DNA of 64,000 bases from UBA981 sp942490995. GTDB lineage: Bacteria > Pseudomonadota > Gammaproteobacteria > Ga0077536. Where the stretch lies: positions 62,001-126,000 of the forward strand of contig CALOBG010000130.1 of the NCBI GenBank assembly GCA_942490995.1, written 5' to 3'. Position numbers and translations under genes: made by a program. The first letter of the stretch is position 1. Every line of letters begins with the position of its first letter. The notes beneath the pieces are model-generated. The model did not search any database. It worked only from the letters and a program-made list of their open reading frames with translations, and was not told where the DNA came from. Shown one piece after another: positions 28,273-36,319 of this stretch.

Positions 28273-28417
28273 AGCAGGGCGGTGAAAAACTACTGCGGAG
28301 GTCGTGCGCGGCGTTGCGGGTTCGCCTGCGGTCCTCATTTATCGGCATAAACTCCGGTCCTCGTCTCGCCCGCGCCTTGCGCCCGACCTTCCTCGCGACG
28401 TTTTTCACCGCCCTGCT
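28273..28417 (+). repeat. 145-bp interspersed palindromic repeat, copy 2
   Basis: Its 18-bp perfect inverted arms (AGCAGGGCGGTGAAAAAC and complement) enclose a core closely similar to the element at 12965-13107, inverted relative to it. The arms differ from copy 1 at several bases, each with a matching change in the other arm. It lies between two convergent genes, and its right arm supplies the last codons and the stop of the histidine kinase gene (TGA complement at 28405-28407). Confidence 0.85.
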
Positions 28418-30102
28418 GCAGGGCAGACGATGCTGAAGGCTACGTTGCCGTCCACATTGTCGGTCAGGCTCAGTTCGCAGCCGGACAGTTGTGCCTGGCG
28501 CGCGCCCTGGTAGAGCCCGATGCCGAGCCCATTCGAAGAGCTCACCGGGCCGCGAAACAGACGCCGCGCAAGCTCATCGGGCAGGCGTTTGCCGTCGTCG
28601 CGTACGGTCACGCTGACACCGTTGGTGTCCGCGGCAAGGTGGACCTTGACCTGGCTGGCGTCGCCGGCGGCGGTCTTATGCATGGCGTTATCGATGAGGT
28701 TCTCGAGCACCGAATCGAAACATTCGGCCGGCACCGGCGCCGCGTCCGCGGCGATGTCGGCGGAGAAGTCGATACCGCTGTCAGCGAACCGCTCGCCGAG
28801 CCCGCGCCACCATTGCCCGGTCTCGACCAACTCGGCCTGCGCGGTCCGTGGTTGCTGCAGCTTGTCGAGGGCGAGCTGCAGGCGCCGCCCGATATCGGGC
28901 AGGCGGCGCTTGAGGAGGTCGAAACCACGCTGCTGCTGATCCTGAGTGTCGGCTTTCTGCAGCGACCCGGCCAGGGTGTTCAGGGTCTGCAGCAGGTTCT
29001 TGATATCGTGCGTGACGCGCGCGCCGGTTTCGTAGATGGCGCGCAGATGGGCTTCGTTGGCCTCCTCGTTCTCACGCTGTTTGGCGACATAGAAATGGCC
29101 TAGCACCTGCAGCAGCAGCCGACAGTGGATGAGCAGGGCGGAGCTGAAACTGCGTTCCGTGAACAACGTAATGCGCAGCGAATGCGCATCGACCGCGAGA
29201 TGATGATTGGAGCGGCGGCCGTCCAGCCCGCTGCTGTGGTCGGTTTCCCATTCCACGCCCGAAATCCACGGTATGTCGTGCAGTTCGTCGATCGCAGCTT
29301 CAAGAAAATCGTCGGCGTGGGTGCGCTGCGCGGCGAGGTTGGCGATATTGCCGAGCCAGGCTTCGAACGGGGTGCCGATGTTGAGCACCGATTTTTCCCA
29401 CACCGCAAGCAGGCCAATACTGCTGTGCCCCGGGGTCGCGAACCAGGCCAGGAACAGCAGGAACAGGCCCAGCGCCATCAGGGTCGCGACCAGGGCCAGC
29501 GGGTAATCGATGTCGAGCCGGTAAGTCATCAACACGCTGAACGCCGCCATCAGGGCGGTCATCAGGGCGAAGGCGATACCGCGAAAGAAATCCACCGCGA
29601 ACGGATCGCGCTGCGGCACCGCGACGGTCGGTACCGCGTACAGCAGCACCGGCAGCAGGTACAGACCGATCTGGAAAGTGTGCGAAATGCCGCTGCTCAG
29701 CGGCTTGCCGAAAAACGCCATGGCGGCGCAGTTGATCAGCAGCTCGGCGACCAGGAAGGCCAGCGAAATCATGTACACGTAGCGCTCGTGACGGGTCGAA
29801 AACGAGCGCCCGGCAACCAGGCCGATGAGCAGGATCAGCCAGGCAAAAACACTCCACCAGTTGAGGGTGGCAACCATGCCGACCACCAGGACCACGATCA
29901 GCGCGATCGTCGAAAGCTGCAGGCGCTGATCGCGCTGCCAGATCGGCTGCCACAAAAAAAACAGCCCGAGGTGCGCGGTCATCAGCGCGGCCGACAGCGG
30001 TGTGCCGATGCCGGCGTCGAGCGCGGCGTGCAGCACCAGCAGCATCGAAGCCAGGATCCAGTGCTCGCGGCGCCGGTCGAAGATCAGATCACGACCAGGC
30101 AC
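28405..30102 (-). CDS. Membrane histidine kinase, PilS/PrsK-like
   Basis: 565 residues. Residues about 15-235 form a multi-helix membrane region. A GAF-like linker follows, then the dimerisation helix with the phosphoacceptor H365 (ARVTHDIKNLLQTL). The ATPase domain has the N box (ENLIDNAMHK, about 467-476), G1 (RDDGKRL) and G2 (SNGLGIGLYQG). H-box spacing resembles PrsK and NtrB-like kinases that partner sigma-54 activators. The only such activator here is the fusion protein at 14074, so they may form a pair controlling pilin expression (inference). The start is a GTG at 30102. A separate frame upstream (from GTG 30227) might be the real N-terminus if one base is missing near 30100. Confidence 0.8.
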   Translation of the reverse strand: MPGRDLIFDRRREHWILASMLLVLHAALDAGIGTPLSAALMTAHLGLFFLWQPIWQRDQRLQLSTIALIVVLVVGMVATLNWWSVFAWLILLIGLVAGRSFSTRHERYVYMISLAFLVAELLINCAAMAFFGKPLSSGISHTFQIGLYLLPVLLYAVPTVAVPQRDPFAVDFFRGIAFALMTALMAAFSVLMTYRLDIDYPLALVATLMALGLFLLFLAWFATPGHSSIGLLAVWEKSVLNIGTPFEAWLGNIANLAAQRTHADDFLEAAIDELHDIPWISGVEWETDHSSGLDGRRSNHHLAVDAHSLRITLFTERSFSSALLIHCRLLLQVLGHFYVAKQRENEEANEAHLRAIYETGARVTHDIKNLLQTLNTLAGSLQKADTQDQQQRGFDLLKRRLPDIGRRLQLALDKLQQPRTAQAELVETGQWWRGLGERFADSGIDFSADIAADAAPVPAECFDSVLENLIDNAMHKTAAGDASQVKVHLAADTNGVSVTVRDDGKRLPDELARRLFRGPVSSSNGLGIGLYQGARQAQLSGCELSLTDNVDGNVAFSIVCPAAGR

Positions 30103-30245
30103 ACCGCCCCTCCGGCCCGCTTGGCGATTGGGTAAACATCACCCCCGGCAAGCGTCGACGCATGCGCGCGGGCCTGTGAATTGATCTGCTCATCGACGGT
30201 ATAGTAGTCCGGGATCGTCAGGCTCACACAGCGTTGTATTGAAGC

Positions 30246-31013
30246 ATGTTGCACGCCGCAGCGAGTATCGCTCGTTTCACCATCCTCGAAGGTCTGCGCA
30301 CGCGCCTGCTGGTCGCCGTGGTTGGCGTGCTGGTGGTCGTCGTCGTAGCCGCGGAGTTCAGCGTCGCGCTGGCGATCACCGACAGTCAATCCTACCGGAT
30401 CGGGATCTACGCGGCCGGCGCACGCGTGGCGGTGGTGATGGTCATGATCCTGTTCGTTGCGACCAGCGCGGTGCGTGAACTGGAACTCAGGTCGCTCGAT
30501 CTGACCTGGTCCAGACCGGTTGCGCGCGGCACCTGGCTGGTCGGCCGGCTGCTCGGCTTCTGTGTCCTGGCCACGGTGGTGGCGGGGCTTACCGCCGCGC
30601 CGCTGTTGCTGATGAACGCGCCCCTGCCGGTATTGCTGTGGGGCGTTTCGCTGGCCGCCGAACTGTGTCTGCTGAGCGCCGCCTGCCTGACCTGTGTGAT
30701 CACGCTGCGGCAGGTCATGCTGGCGGTAACCGTGACCATCGCGTTCTATATCCTCGCCCGCGCCCTCGATGCGATCGTGGCCATGAGTCGCGGGCCGCTG
30801 TTCGATCCGAACGCCTGGACCCAGGTGTTCGTTGCCAGGGCGGTCGAGTACCTGGCGTTGCTGCTGCCGGCGCTGGATCGCTTTACCCGCGCCGCCTGGC
30901 TGGGCGCCGATGCGCTACCGGCCGAGCTCGCGCCGGTACTGCTGCAGTCTGCGATCTACATCGCCGTGTTGCTTGCGATCGGATTGTTCGATGTCTACCG
31001 GGTCAACGATTGA
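30246..31013 (+). CDS. ABC transporter permease (ABC-2 type)
   Basis: 255 residues with about six membrane helices (LLVAVVGVLVVVVVAAEF, VVMVMILFVATSAV, FCVLATVVAGLTAAPLLL, VMLAVTVTIAFYILA, APVLLQSAIYIAVLLAIGLF) and no ATPase domain. This fits a half-transporter permease. The matching ATPase is probably the gene at 34124, separated by other genes. It overlaps the next gene with TGATG. In Myxococcus, pilG-pilH-pilI encode an ABC transporter needed for pilus assembly and lie next to the pilin gene; the arrangement here suggests a similar role (inference). Confidence 0.75.
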   Translation: MLHAAASIARFTILEGLRTRLLVAVVGVLVVVVVAAEFSVALAITDSQSYRIGIYAAGARVAVVMVMILFVATSAVRELELRSLDLTWSRPVARGTWLVGRLLGFCVLATVVAGLTAAPLLLMNAPLPVLLWGVSLAAELCLLSAACLTCVITLRQVMLAVTVTIAFYILARALDAIVAMSRGPLFDPNAWTQVFVARAVEYLALLLPALDRFTRAAWLGADALPAELAPVLLQSAIYIAVLLAIGLFDVYRVND

Positions 31014-31741
31014 TGGGCCTGGCTGCCGGCAACGAACGCCCGGTCAGTGCCGTGCCGTGGGCGCTGCGCGGGCTGCTCGTCGTCGCCCTGCTGACCCAGA
31101 TCCTGTGGGCGCAGCATCGCCCGCCACCGGTTGCGACAATCGCCAGCCTGCCGGCGCCGCCCGCCGCCGCGCTGCTGCATGTGCTGGCACTCGGCGAACC
31201 TGCCGTGCTGGCGCGCGCGCTGATGCTGTGGCTGCAGGGCTTCGACTATCAGAGCGGCACCAGTGTCGCGTTCCGCGAGCTGGATTATGTACACCTCGAG
31301 CGCTGGCTGGCGCGCATGCTCGAACTCGATCCGCAGTTTCAGTACCCGCTGCTGGCCGCGGCGCGCGTTTATGCCGAGGTCGCCGATCCGCTGCGCCAGC
31401 GGCGCATGCTGGATTTTGTCGCGCGCCAGTTTCGCCTCGATCCACAGGCGCGCTGGCAATGGATGGCGCACGCCGTCTACGTCGCCCGGCATCGTCTGCA
31501 CGACCAGGACCTTGCGCTTGCCTACGCGCGCGAACTGGCGGCGCTGCCGGCCAGCCCGGCGATCCCGAACTGGGTGCGCCAGATGCATATCTTCGCGCTC
31601 GAAGACCTCGGTGAACTGGAAAGCGCGCGGGTGTTGCTGGGCGGCCTGCTCGACAGCGGCGAGATCGCCGATCCGCACGAACGCTGGTTTTTATCGCAAC
31701 GTCTTCACGCGCTCGAACAGCGACTGGCCGCGCCGCCGTGA
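31013..31741 (+). CDS. Membrane-anchored helical (TPR-like) protein
   Basis: I do not recognise the family. 242 residues: one N-terminal membrane segment (VPWALRGLLVVALLTQILWA), then alpha-helical pairs with TPR character (LARMLELDPQFQYPLLAAARVYAEV, ALAYARELAALPASPAIPNWV, ALEDLGELESARVLLGGLLDSG). The ATG overlaps the stop of the permease gene, so the two are co-translated. It likely works with the transporter, perhaps like PilG beside PilH/PilI in Myxococcus; this is inference from order alone. Confidence 0.65.
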   Translation: MGLAAGNERPVSAVPWALRGLLVVALLTQILWAQHRPPPVATIASLPAPPAAALLHVLALGEPAVLARALMLWLQGFDYQSGTSVAFRELDYVHLERWLARMLELDPQFQYPLLAAARVYAEVADPLRQRRMLDFVARQFRLDPQARWQWMAHAVYVARHRLHDQDLALAYARELAALPASPAIPNWVRQMHIFALEDLGELESARVLLGGLLDSGEIADPHERWFLSQRLHALEQRLAAPP

Positions 31742-31757
31742 AGCACGCCGGCGCTCA

Positions 31758-33074
31758 TCACGCATCGGCTTCAGGTGCTGAGAATGCATAAGCGTTGGCG
31801 CTGCTGAAACGCACCACGCCGTCCCAATCCGCCGGCTTGTCGTTGCGCGACATGCGTTCGAGCAGGACCTCGTACCAGCGCGGTACCTGGCCCGCCGCGC
31901 TCAGTACGACCAGGCTTGCGCTGGCGGCCTGCCAGTCACCGGCATAATACGCCGCCAGCGCGCTGGCCTCGGCGGCGAGCCGGGCGGGATCGACGGTGTC
32001 GCTCGGCAGCGGTTCAAAAATGCGGTTGGCGCGACCTTTGCCGCGCACCTGGACGTGATCGATTTCGCGATAACACACCCCCTCGACGGCCACGGCCGTG
32101 TCCGCGCCGAGCAGCACGTCGACACCGTACAGCCGGGTCAGGGCTTCGAGTCGAGCGGCCAGGTTCACCGCGTCGCCGATCACGGTGTAGGCGATGCGGT
32201 AACGCGAGCCCATGTTGCCAACGCTCATCATGCCGCTCGCGATGCCGATCCCGATCTCAAGCGCGGGCCAGTCGCGGGCGCGGCATTCGGCGCGCAGGGT
32301 CGACATGCGCGCCTGCATGGCAAGGCTCGCGGTAACCGCGCGCGCGGCGTGATCGTGCTGGCGCGTCGGTGCACCCCAGAATGCCATGATCGCGTCGCCG
32401 ATGTATTTGTCGATGGTGGCGCCGTGGGCATGCAGCACGTCGGTCATCGCGGTCAGGTAATGATTCAGCATGTGCGCAAGTTCGTCGGCCTCGAGCTGTT
32501 CTGCAAGCGTCGAAAAATTTTTGACGTCACAGAACAGCACGCTCATTTCGCGGGCCATGCCGACCATCGAAGCGGCGTCCGGATCACGGCTGATCTCGTC
32601 GACCAGCGCCGGCGGGACATACTGACCAAAGGCGGCAATGATTTTCTGGCGCCGACGGGTTTCAAAAAAATAGCTGGCCAGCACGTTGACCGAAAACAGG
32701 ATCAGGATCATGAGCAGCGCGTACTCGAGCGGCACCAGCGGCGCCGTCGTCGGCTGGGTCCAGGCCACGTAGTAGGGCGGCAGCATGCAGGCGAAGGTCA
32801 GCGCCGAGGCGGCGATCGGTGACAGCGCCGGCAGACCCAGCGCCAGCACCGCACCGACCCCGGCAAAAACCAGGAAATCGGGCTGCTGCAGATGCCAGGC
32901 CAGCGATCCGCCAAACAGCTCTCGGGTCAGGGCGGGGTGAACGACGAGGTCGCCGCCAAACACCACGCGCAGGTCGAACACACCCACGGCGTGGCCGAGA
33001 AAGCCCACGAACACGGCAAAAATCAGCAGCATCTGCAGGCGATAGGCGCCGCTTTTCGACGATGGTTTCAGCAC
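31758..33074 (-). CDS. Membrane class III adenylate/guanylate cyclase
   Basis: 438 residues. The N-terminal part has four hydrophobic segments (LLIFAVFVGFLGHAV; FLVFAGVGAVLALGL; IAASALTFACMLPPYYVAW; EYALLMILILFSVNVLA) that look like the C-terminal remnant of a CHASE2 sensor. The periplasmic CHASE2 domain itself seems short or missing. The catalytic domain follows FGQYVPPALVDEI, with metal-binding Asp in VLFCDVKNFS, the second in DKYIGDAIMAFWGAP and the transition-state region YTVIGDAVNLAARLEALT. It should produce cAMP. Crp lies 3.2 kb away, and in Pseudomonas cAMP-Vfr activates type IV pilus genes, so a local link is plausible but unproven. Confidence 0.85.
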   Translation of the reverse strand: MLKPSSKSGAYRLQMLLIFAVFVGFLGHAVGVFDLRVVFGGDLVVHPALTRELFGGSLAWHLQQPDFLVFAGVGAVLALGLPALSPIAASALTFACMLPPYYVAWTQPTTAPLVPLEYALLMILILFSVNVLASYFFETRRRQKIIAAFGQYVPPALVDEISRDPDAASMVGMAREMSVLFCDVKNFSTLAEQLEADELAHMLNHYLTAMTDVLHAHGATIDKYIGDAIMAFWGAPTRQHDHAARAVTASLAMQARMSTLRAECRARDWPALEIGIGIASGMMSVGNMGSRYRIAYTVIGDAVNLAARLEALTRLYGVDVLLGADTAVAVEGVCYREIDHVQVRGKGRANRIFEPLPSDTVDPARLAAEASALAAYYAGDWQAASASLVVLSAAGQVPRWYEVLLERMSRNDKPADWDGVVRFSSANAYAFSAPEADA

Positions 33075-33279
33075 GGCTCGCCAGCTCGCAGAGGATGGAA
33101 GGAACGCCTTTCGAGGCTATCGGCAGTACGCTGGTGACGCCGCAGGGCGCGATCGGACGACACCGAGCGATGAGATCTCAACACGAACGTGTTGGAAACT
33201 CGACACTTTTCCCCTCGCCACGCGCCGGATTACCGGGATCCGCGCACCCCTCGGGGTGTTTTCAAGCACTTAGAAGATC

Positions 33280-33295
33280 TGGCGTGATAGTTGCA
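33280..33295 (+). promoter_or_regulatory. Sigma-54 (-24/-12) promoter of the pilin gene
   Basis: TGGCGTGATAGTTGCA: GG and GC are separated by exactly 10 bases, and 9 of the 11 informative positions agree with the consensus TGGCACG-N4-TTGCA. It ends 39 bp before the pilin ATG. Pilin genes are classic sigma-54 targets, and a sigma-54 activator is encoded in this window. Confidence 0.75.
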
Positions 33296-33334
33296 AGATG
33301 CAGTGCAAACGACCCTTACGCTAAGGAATGCAAT

Positions 33335-34039
33335 ATGCCCAGGATCCACCGTCAAGCCGGCTTTACGCTGGTCGAAATGGCCATCGTGCTGGTCATCATC
33401 GGCCTGCTGCTCGGCGGCATACTCAAAGGCCAGGAGCTGATCACCAGCGCTCGAGTGCGCAACATCGCCGATCAGAACAGCGGCGTCCAGGCCGCCTATT
33501 ACGGATTTATCGATCGCTACCGCCAGGTTCCCGGTGACTGGAGCGCGGTCAATGCCGAGCAGGCTATCCCCGGCGTGACCACCGGCGGCAACGCCAACGG
33601 GCGTCTGGATGGCGATAACGCCTGGGTCGAGGGGCTGGCACTGTGGGAGCAGTTGTCCAAGGCGCGCTTCATTCAGGGCAACTATATCGGAGGCGATGCG
33701 CCGCCAAATCAGGATGATACCAATCGTGCGCCGCGTAACGCTTTCAATGGTTTTCTGATGTTGTATCGCAGTCCGGATTATTACGACGGTGATCCCCCTC
33801 CGAGTGAACAACTCAATCTCATCCTCGGCGCCGGGATCCCGGTCAATGTCCTGGCCGAACTCGACCGCAAGATAGACGATGGTCTGCCGCAGACCGGGGT
33901 GCTGCGCCACGCCTTGACCACCGGCGGCACCTTCGGTTCGATTTCGCACTCCAGTATGGACTGTGTGGTGATCGACACGCCGCCGATCTGGGACATCGAA
34001 ACCAACCAGCAGTTGTGCAACGCCGTCTATCTGTATTGA
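33335..34039 (+). CDS. Type IV pilin-like protein
   Basis: 234 residues, beginning with a short leader MPRIHRQAG and a textbook cleavage site before FTLVEMAIVLVIIGLLLGGIL (Glu5 present). The C-terminal pair of Cys (SSMDCVV and NQQLCNAV) can form the disulfide loop of a pilin. The ATG at 33335 follows AAGGA. It has its own sigma-54-type promoter and a terminator at 34064, so it is expressed alone, as expected for a major pilin subunit. I chose this start because upstream sequence in the frame is not coding. Confidence 0.88.
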   Translation: MPRIHRQAGFTLVEMAIVLVIIGLLLGGILKGQELITSARVRNIADQNSGVQAAYYGFIDRYRQVPGDWSAVNAEQAIPGVTTGGNANGRLDGDNAWVEGLALWEQLSKARFIQGNYIGGDAPPNQDDTNRAPRNAFNGFLMLYRSPDYYDGDPPPSEQLNLILGAGIPVNVLAELDRKIDDGLPQTGVLRHALTTGGTFGSISHSSMDCVVIDTPPIWDIETNQQLCNAVYLY

Positions 34040-34063
34040 GCAGCGCGCCGCACAGCACAGAAC

Positions 34064-34087
34064 AGCCCGCCGTGCGCGGGCTTTTTG
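34064..34087 (+). terminator. Rho-independent terminator after the pilin gene
   Basis: AGCCCGC (34064-34070), a 5-base loop and GCGGGCT (34076-34082) are followed by TTTT. It lies 25 bp after the pilin stop and ahead of the ABC ATPase gene. Confidence 0.85.
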
Positions 34088-34123
34088 TGCCGCAAGGCAA
34101 TCGTCGCGAACACGATCAACGTG

Positions 34124-34846
34124 ATGGCCGCGCTGCTTGAATGCGAGCAGGTCTGCAAGCGCTTCGGTGCCGAGCGCGTGCTCGACCAGGTTTCGTTCCG
34201 CATCGACGCCGGCGAGGCGGTCGCCCTGGTCGGGGTGAACGGCGCCGGCAAAACCACCTTGTTGCGCGGGCTGCTCGATCTCAATCGCATCGACGCCGGC
34301 ACGGTCACCATCGCCGGGCTGCCGCATACCGTGACCGCTTCGCGGCGCGGCCTGAGTTACCTCGCCGAACGATTCAGTCCGCCGCCGTTTGCCAGTGGCG
34401 AAGAGTTTTTGCGTCACCTGCTGGCACTGCACGGCCGACGCCTCGACCTGGCCGCGATGGCGCGCGAAGCCGTCGCCCTGGACCTCGAGCCGAAAGTGCT
34501 GCAACGCCGGGCGCGCGAATACTCCAAGGGGATGGCGCAGAAGCTCGGGCTGTTGGGCTGCATCCTGGCCGACAGCCCGCTGCTGGTGCTGGACGAACCG
34601 ATGAGCGGGCTCGATCCGAAAGCCCGTGCGCTGTTCAAGCAGCGCCTCGCCGCGCTCCGCGATGCCGGCGCCGGACTGCTGTTCAGCAGCCATCTGCTGG
34701 TTGATGTAGAAGCCTTGTGCAACCGCATGATGGTCCTCGATGGCGGTCGCCTGGTATTCAATGGCGCGCCGTCCGAACTGCTTGCGGCCACCGCCGCGCC
34801 GACCCTGGAAGCGGCTTTTCTTGCGTGTATCGGCGCCACAAGCTGA
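34124..34846 (+). CDS. ABC transporter ATP-binding protein
   Basis: 240 residues from the ATG at 34124 (MAALLECEQVCKRFG). A longer frame from 34085 has no support. Walker A GVNGAGKTTLL, Q-loop region, signature YSKGMAQKLGL (a variant of LSGGQ, common in ABC-2 exporters), Walker B LLVLDEPMSGLDP and H-loop FSSHLL are intact. It probably energises the permease at 30246; together they bracket the pilin gene, as PilH and PilI do in myxobacteria. No substrate can be read from the sequence. Confidence 0.85.
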   Translation: MAALLECEQVCKRFGAERVLDQVSFRIDAGEAVALVGVNGAGKTTLLRGLLDLNRIDAGTVTIAGLPHTVTASRRGLSYLAERFSPPPFASGEEFLRHLLALHGRRLDLAAMAREAVALDLEPKVLQRRAREYSKGMAQKLGLLGCILADSPLLVLDEPMSGLDPKARALFKQRLAALRDAGAGLLFSSHLLVDVEALCNRMMVLDGGRLVFNGAPSELLAATAAPTLEAAFLACIGATS

Positions 34847-34934
34847 GCGCCGCGCCGTGGCGGCGCGCCATTGGAGGTCAAGATTGGCGGCCATACGCCG
34901 CTAGGACGGATAGGTTATTCGAGAACCCGGCGCC

Positions 34935-35726
34935 ATGATCGATATCCATCCAGAGCACGCACGCGCGGTATTGAGCGAGCTTGCGATCGGCATGGTGCTG
35001 CTCGATCGCGACGCGCGGGTGAGCTGGGTCAACGCCTATGCGGCCAACCTGCTCGGCCTGCCGCCGGAGAAACTGCTCGGCCAGGACATCGATGCCCTGT
35101 CGCTGCCGTATTCCGAGCTCGGCGCCACCGACACCGCCCAGGTGCGCGTCGACGGTGCCTTGATCGGCATCACCCAGCGTTACGAACATCCCAGCGGCAA
35201 CGGCATGATCCTGATGGTGCTCGATCGCGGCCATACCCTGGTGTGGTTCCTGAGCGCGCTGTCGAGTGGCGTGCCGGGCGCGGTCGCGGCTTCCGGGATC
35301 CTGTCGCGCGGCGCCACCGTCAACCGTCTCGAAGCCGAAGTCTCGCGCTCACGGCGTTACGCCAATCCGCTGTCGGTCGTCAGCGTCAACCTTGGCGGCA
35401 TCGGCGAAGCGGCGGTCAGCGACATCGCGCGAACCTTGAAAGGCCAGTTGCGCTGGGTCGACCTGCTCGGTCAATGGCGCGACGAGATCCTGTTGGTGGT
35501 ATTGCCGGAAACAGCCGCAGAGGACGCCGCTAACCTCGCCGCCAAGCTCGCCGAAGCTGTAGCTGAGCGGGCGCCGAGCGATCCCGCCGAGATCCACGTC
35601 GGCTGCGCAAGCTGGGCGCAGGGCGACACTGCCGCGGACCTGGTCGGTCACGCCCTGCAGGCCGGGCGCAGGAATCCGCCGATCCGACGTCAGCTCGCCG
35701 TCAGGCAGATCCGGGACAGTCAATAA
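34935..35726 (+). CDS. PAS domain protein with degenerate GGDEF domain
   Basis: 263 residues. Residues about 8-65 form a PAS-like sensor (ELAIGMVLLDRDARVSWVNAYAANLLGLPPEKLLGQD). Residues about 130-260 resemble a GGDEF fold (LEAEVSRSRRYANPLSVVSVNLGG... WVDLLGQWRDEILLVVLPET). The signature GG[DE]EF is replaced by WRDEI, so diguanylate cyclase activity is unlikely. It may bind GTP or act as a scaffold. MshE in this locus carries a cyclic-di-GMP-type N-domain, so a signalling link is possible. The 3' end overlaps the convergent OsmC gene by 26 bp. Confidence 0.7.
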   Translation: MIDIHPEHARAVLSELAIGMVLLDRDARVSWVNAYAANLLGLPPEKLLGQDIDALSLPYSELGATDTAQVRVDGALIGITQRYEHPSGNGMILMVLDRGHTLVWFLSALSSGVPGAVAASGILSRGATVNRLEAEVSRSRRYANPLSVVSVNLGGIGEAAVSDIARTLKGQLRWVDLLGQWRDEILLVVLPETAAEDAANLAAKLAEAVAERAPSDPAEIHVGCASWAQGDTAADLVGHALQAGRRNPPIRRQLAVRQIRDSQ

Positions 35727-36129
35727 TTTCGAAGTCGTGAGTGATCGCGACCGCCTCGCGCAGCATCATCGTCGCCGAACAATATTTCTCCGCCGACAAG
35801 TCCACCGCGCGCTTGACCGCCGCCGCTTTCAGTCCCGCGCCGGTGACAATGAAATGGATGTGGATGCGGGTAAACACCTTCGGCACGGTTTCCGCGCGTT
35901 CCGCCTCCAGCGTGACTTTACAGTCGGCGATCGGCTGACGGGACTTTTTCAGGATCGAGACCACGTCGAACGCCGTACATGCGCCGAGCCCGGTCAGAAC
36001 CAGTTCCATCGGCCGGAAACCGGCGTTACGCCCGCCCGCCTCAGGCGGCCCGTCGATCACGATCGCGTGGCCGCTGCCGGCCTCGCCGACAAACATCGCG
36101 CCATCGACCCAACTGATGGTGGCCTTCAT
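35701..36129 (-). CDS. OsmC-family peroxiredoxin-like protein (YhfA type)
   Basis: 142 residues. Both conserved redox cysteines are present: C51 in GLGACTAFDVV and C117 in AEKYCSATMML. These define the OsmC/Ohr fold that reduces organic hydroperoxides with the thiol pair. In E. coli the OsmC-like yhfA also stands divergent from crp, as here, which supports the assignment to that subgroup. Substrate is not determined. Confidence 0.88.
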   Translation of the reverse strand: MKATISWVDGAMFVGEAGSGHAIVIDGPPEAGGRNAGFRPMELVLTGLGACTAFDVVSILKKSRQPIADCKVTLEAERAETVPKVFTRIHIHFIVTGAGLKAAAVKRAVDLSAEKYCSATMMLREAVAITHDFEIIDCPGSA

Positions 36130-36319
36130 AATTTTGCGCTCCGGGTTGTCGACGAGTACACAAAAGCGGGAATTTTCCCTATTAATGCGCTGATTTGCCG
36201 CCGTAACATGGGTGTCATATCAGGATACTTTATAATTATTCACAGTTCGGGCGGCCCAGCCGCTAACCAGCCTATCAGCGATCACCGCGATCGCTTCGCA
36301 GGAAATCGAGGAAGTCACC

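Noticed and set aside
33245..33262. Hairpin CACCCC/GGGGTG followed by TTTT before the pilin promoter
   Set aside because: It resembles a plus-strand terminator, but no plus-strand gene ends there; the 6-bp stem with a tiny loop is weak evidence.
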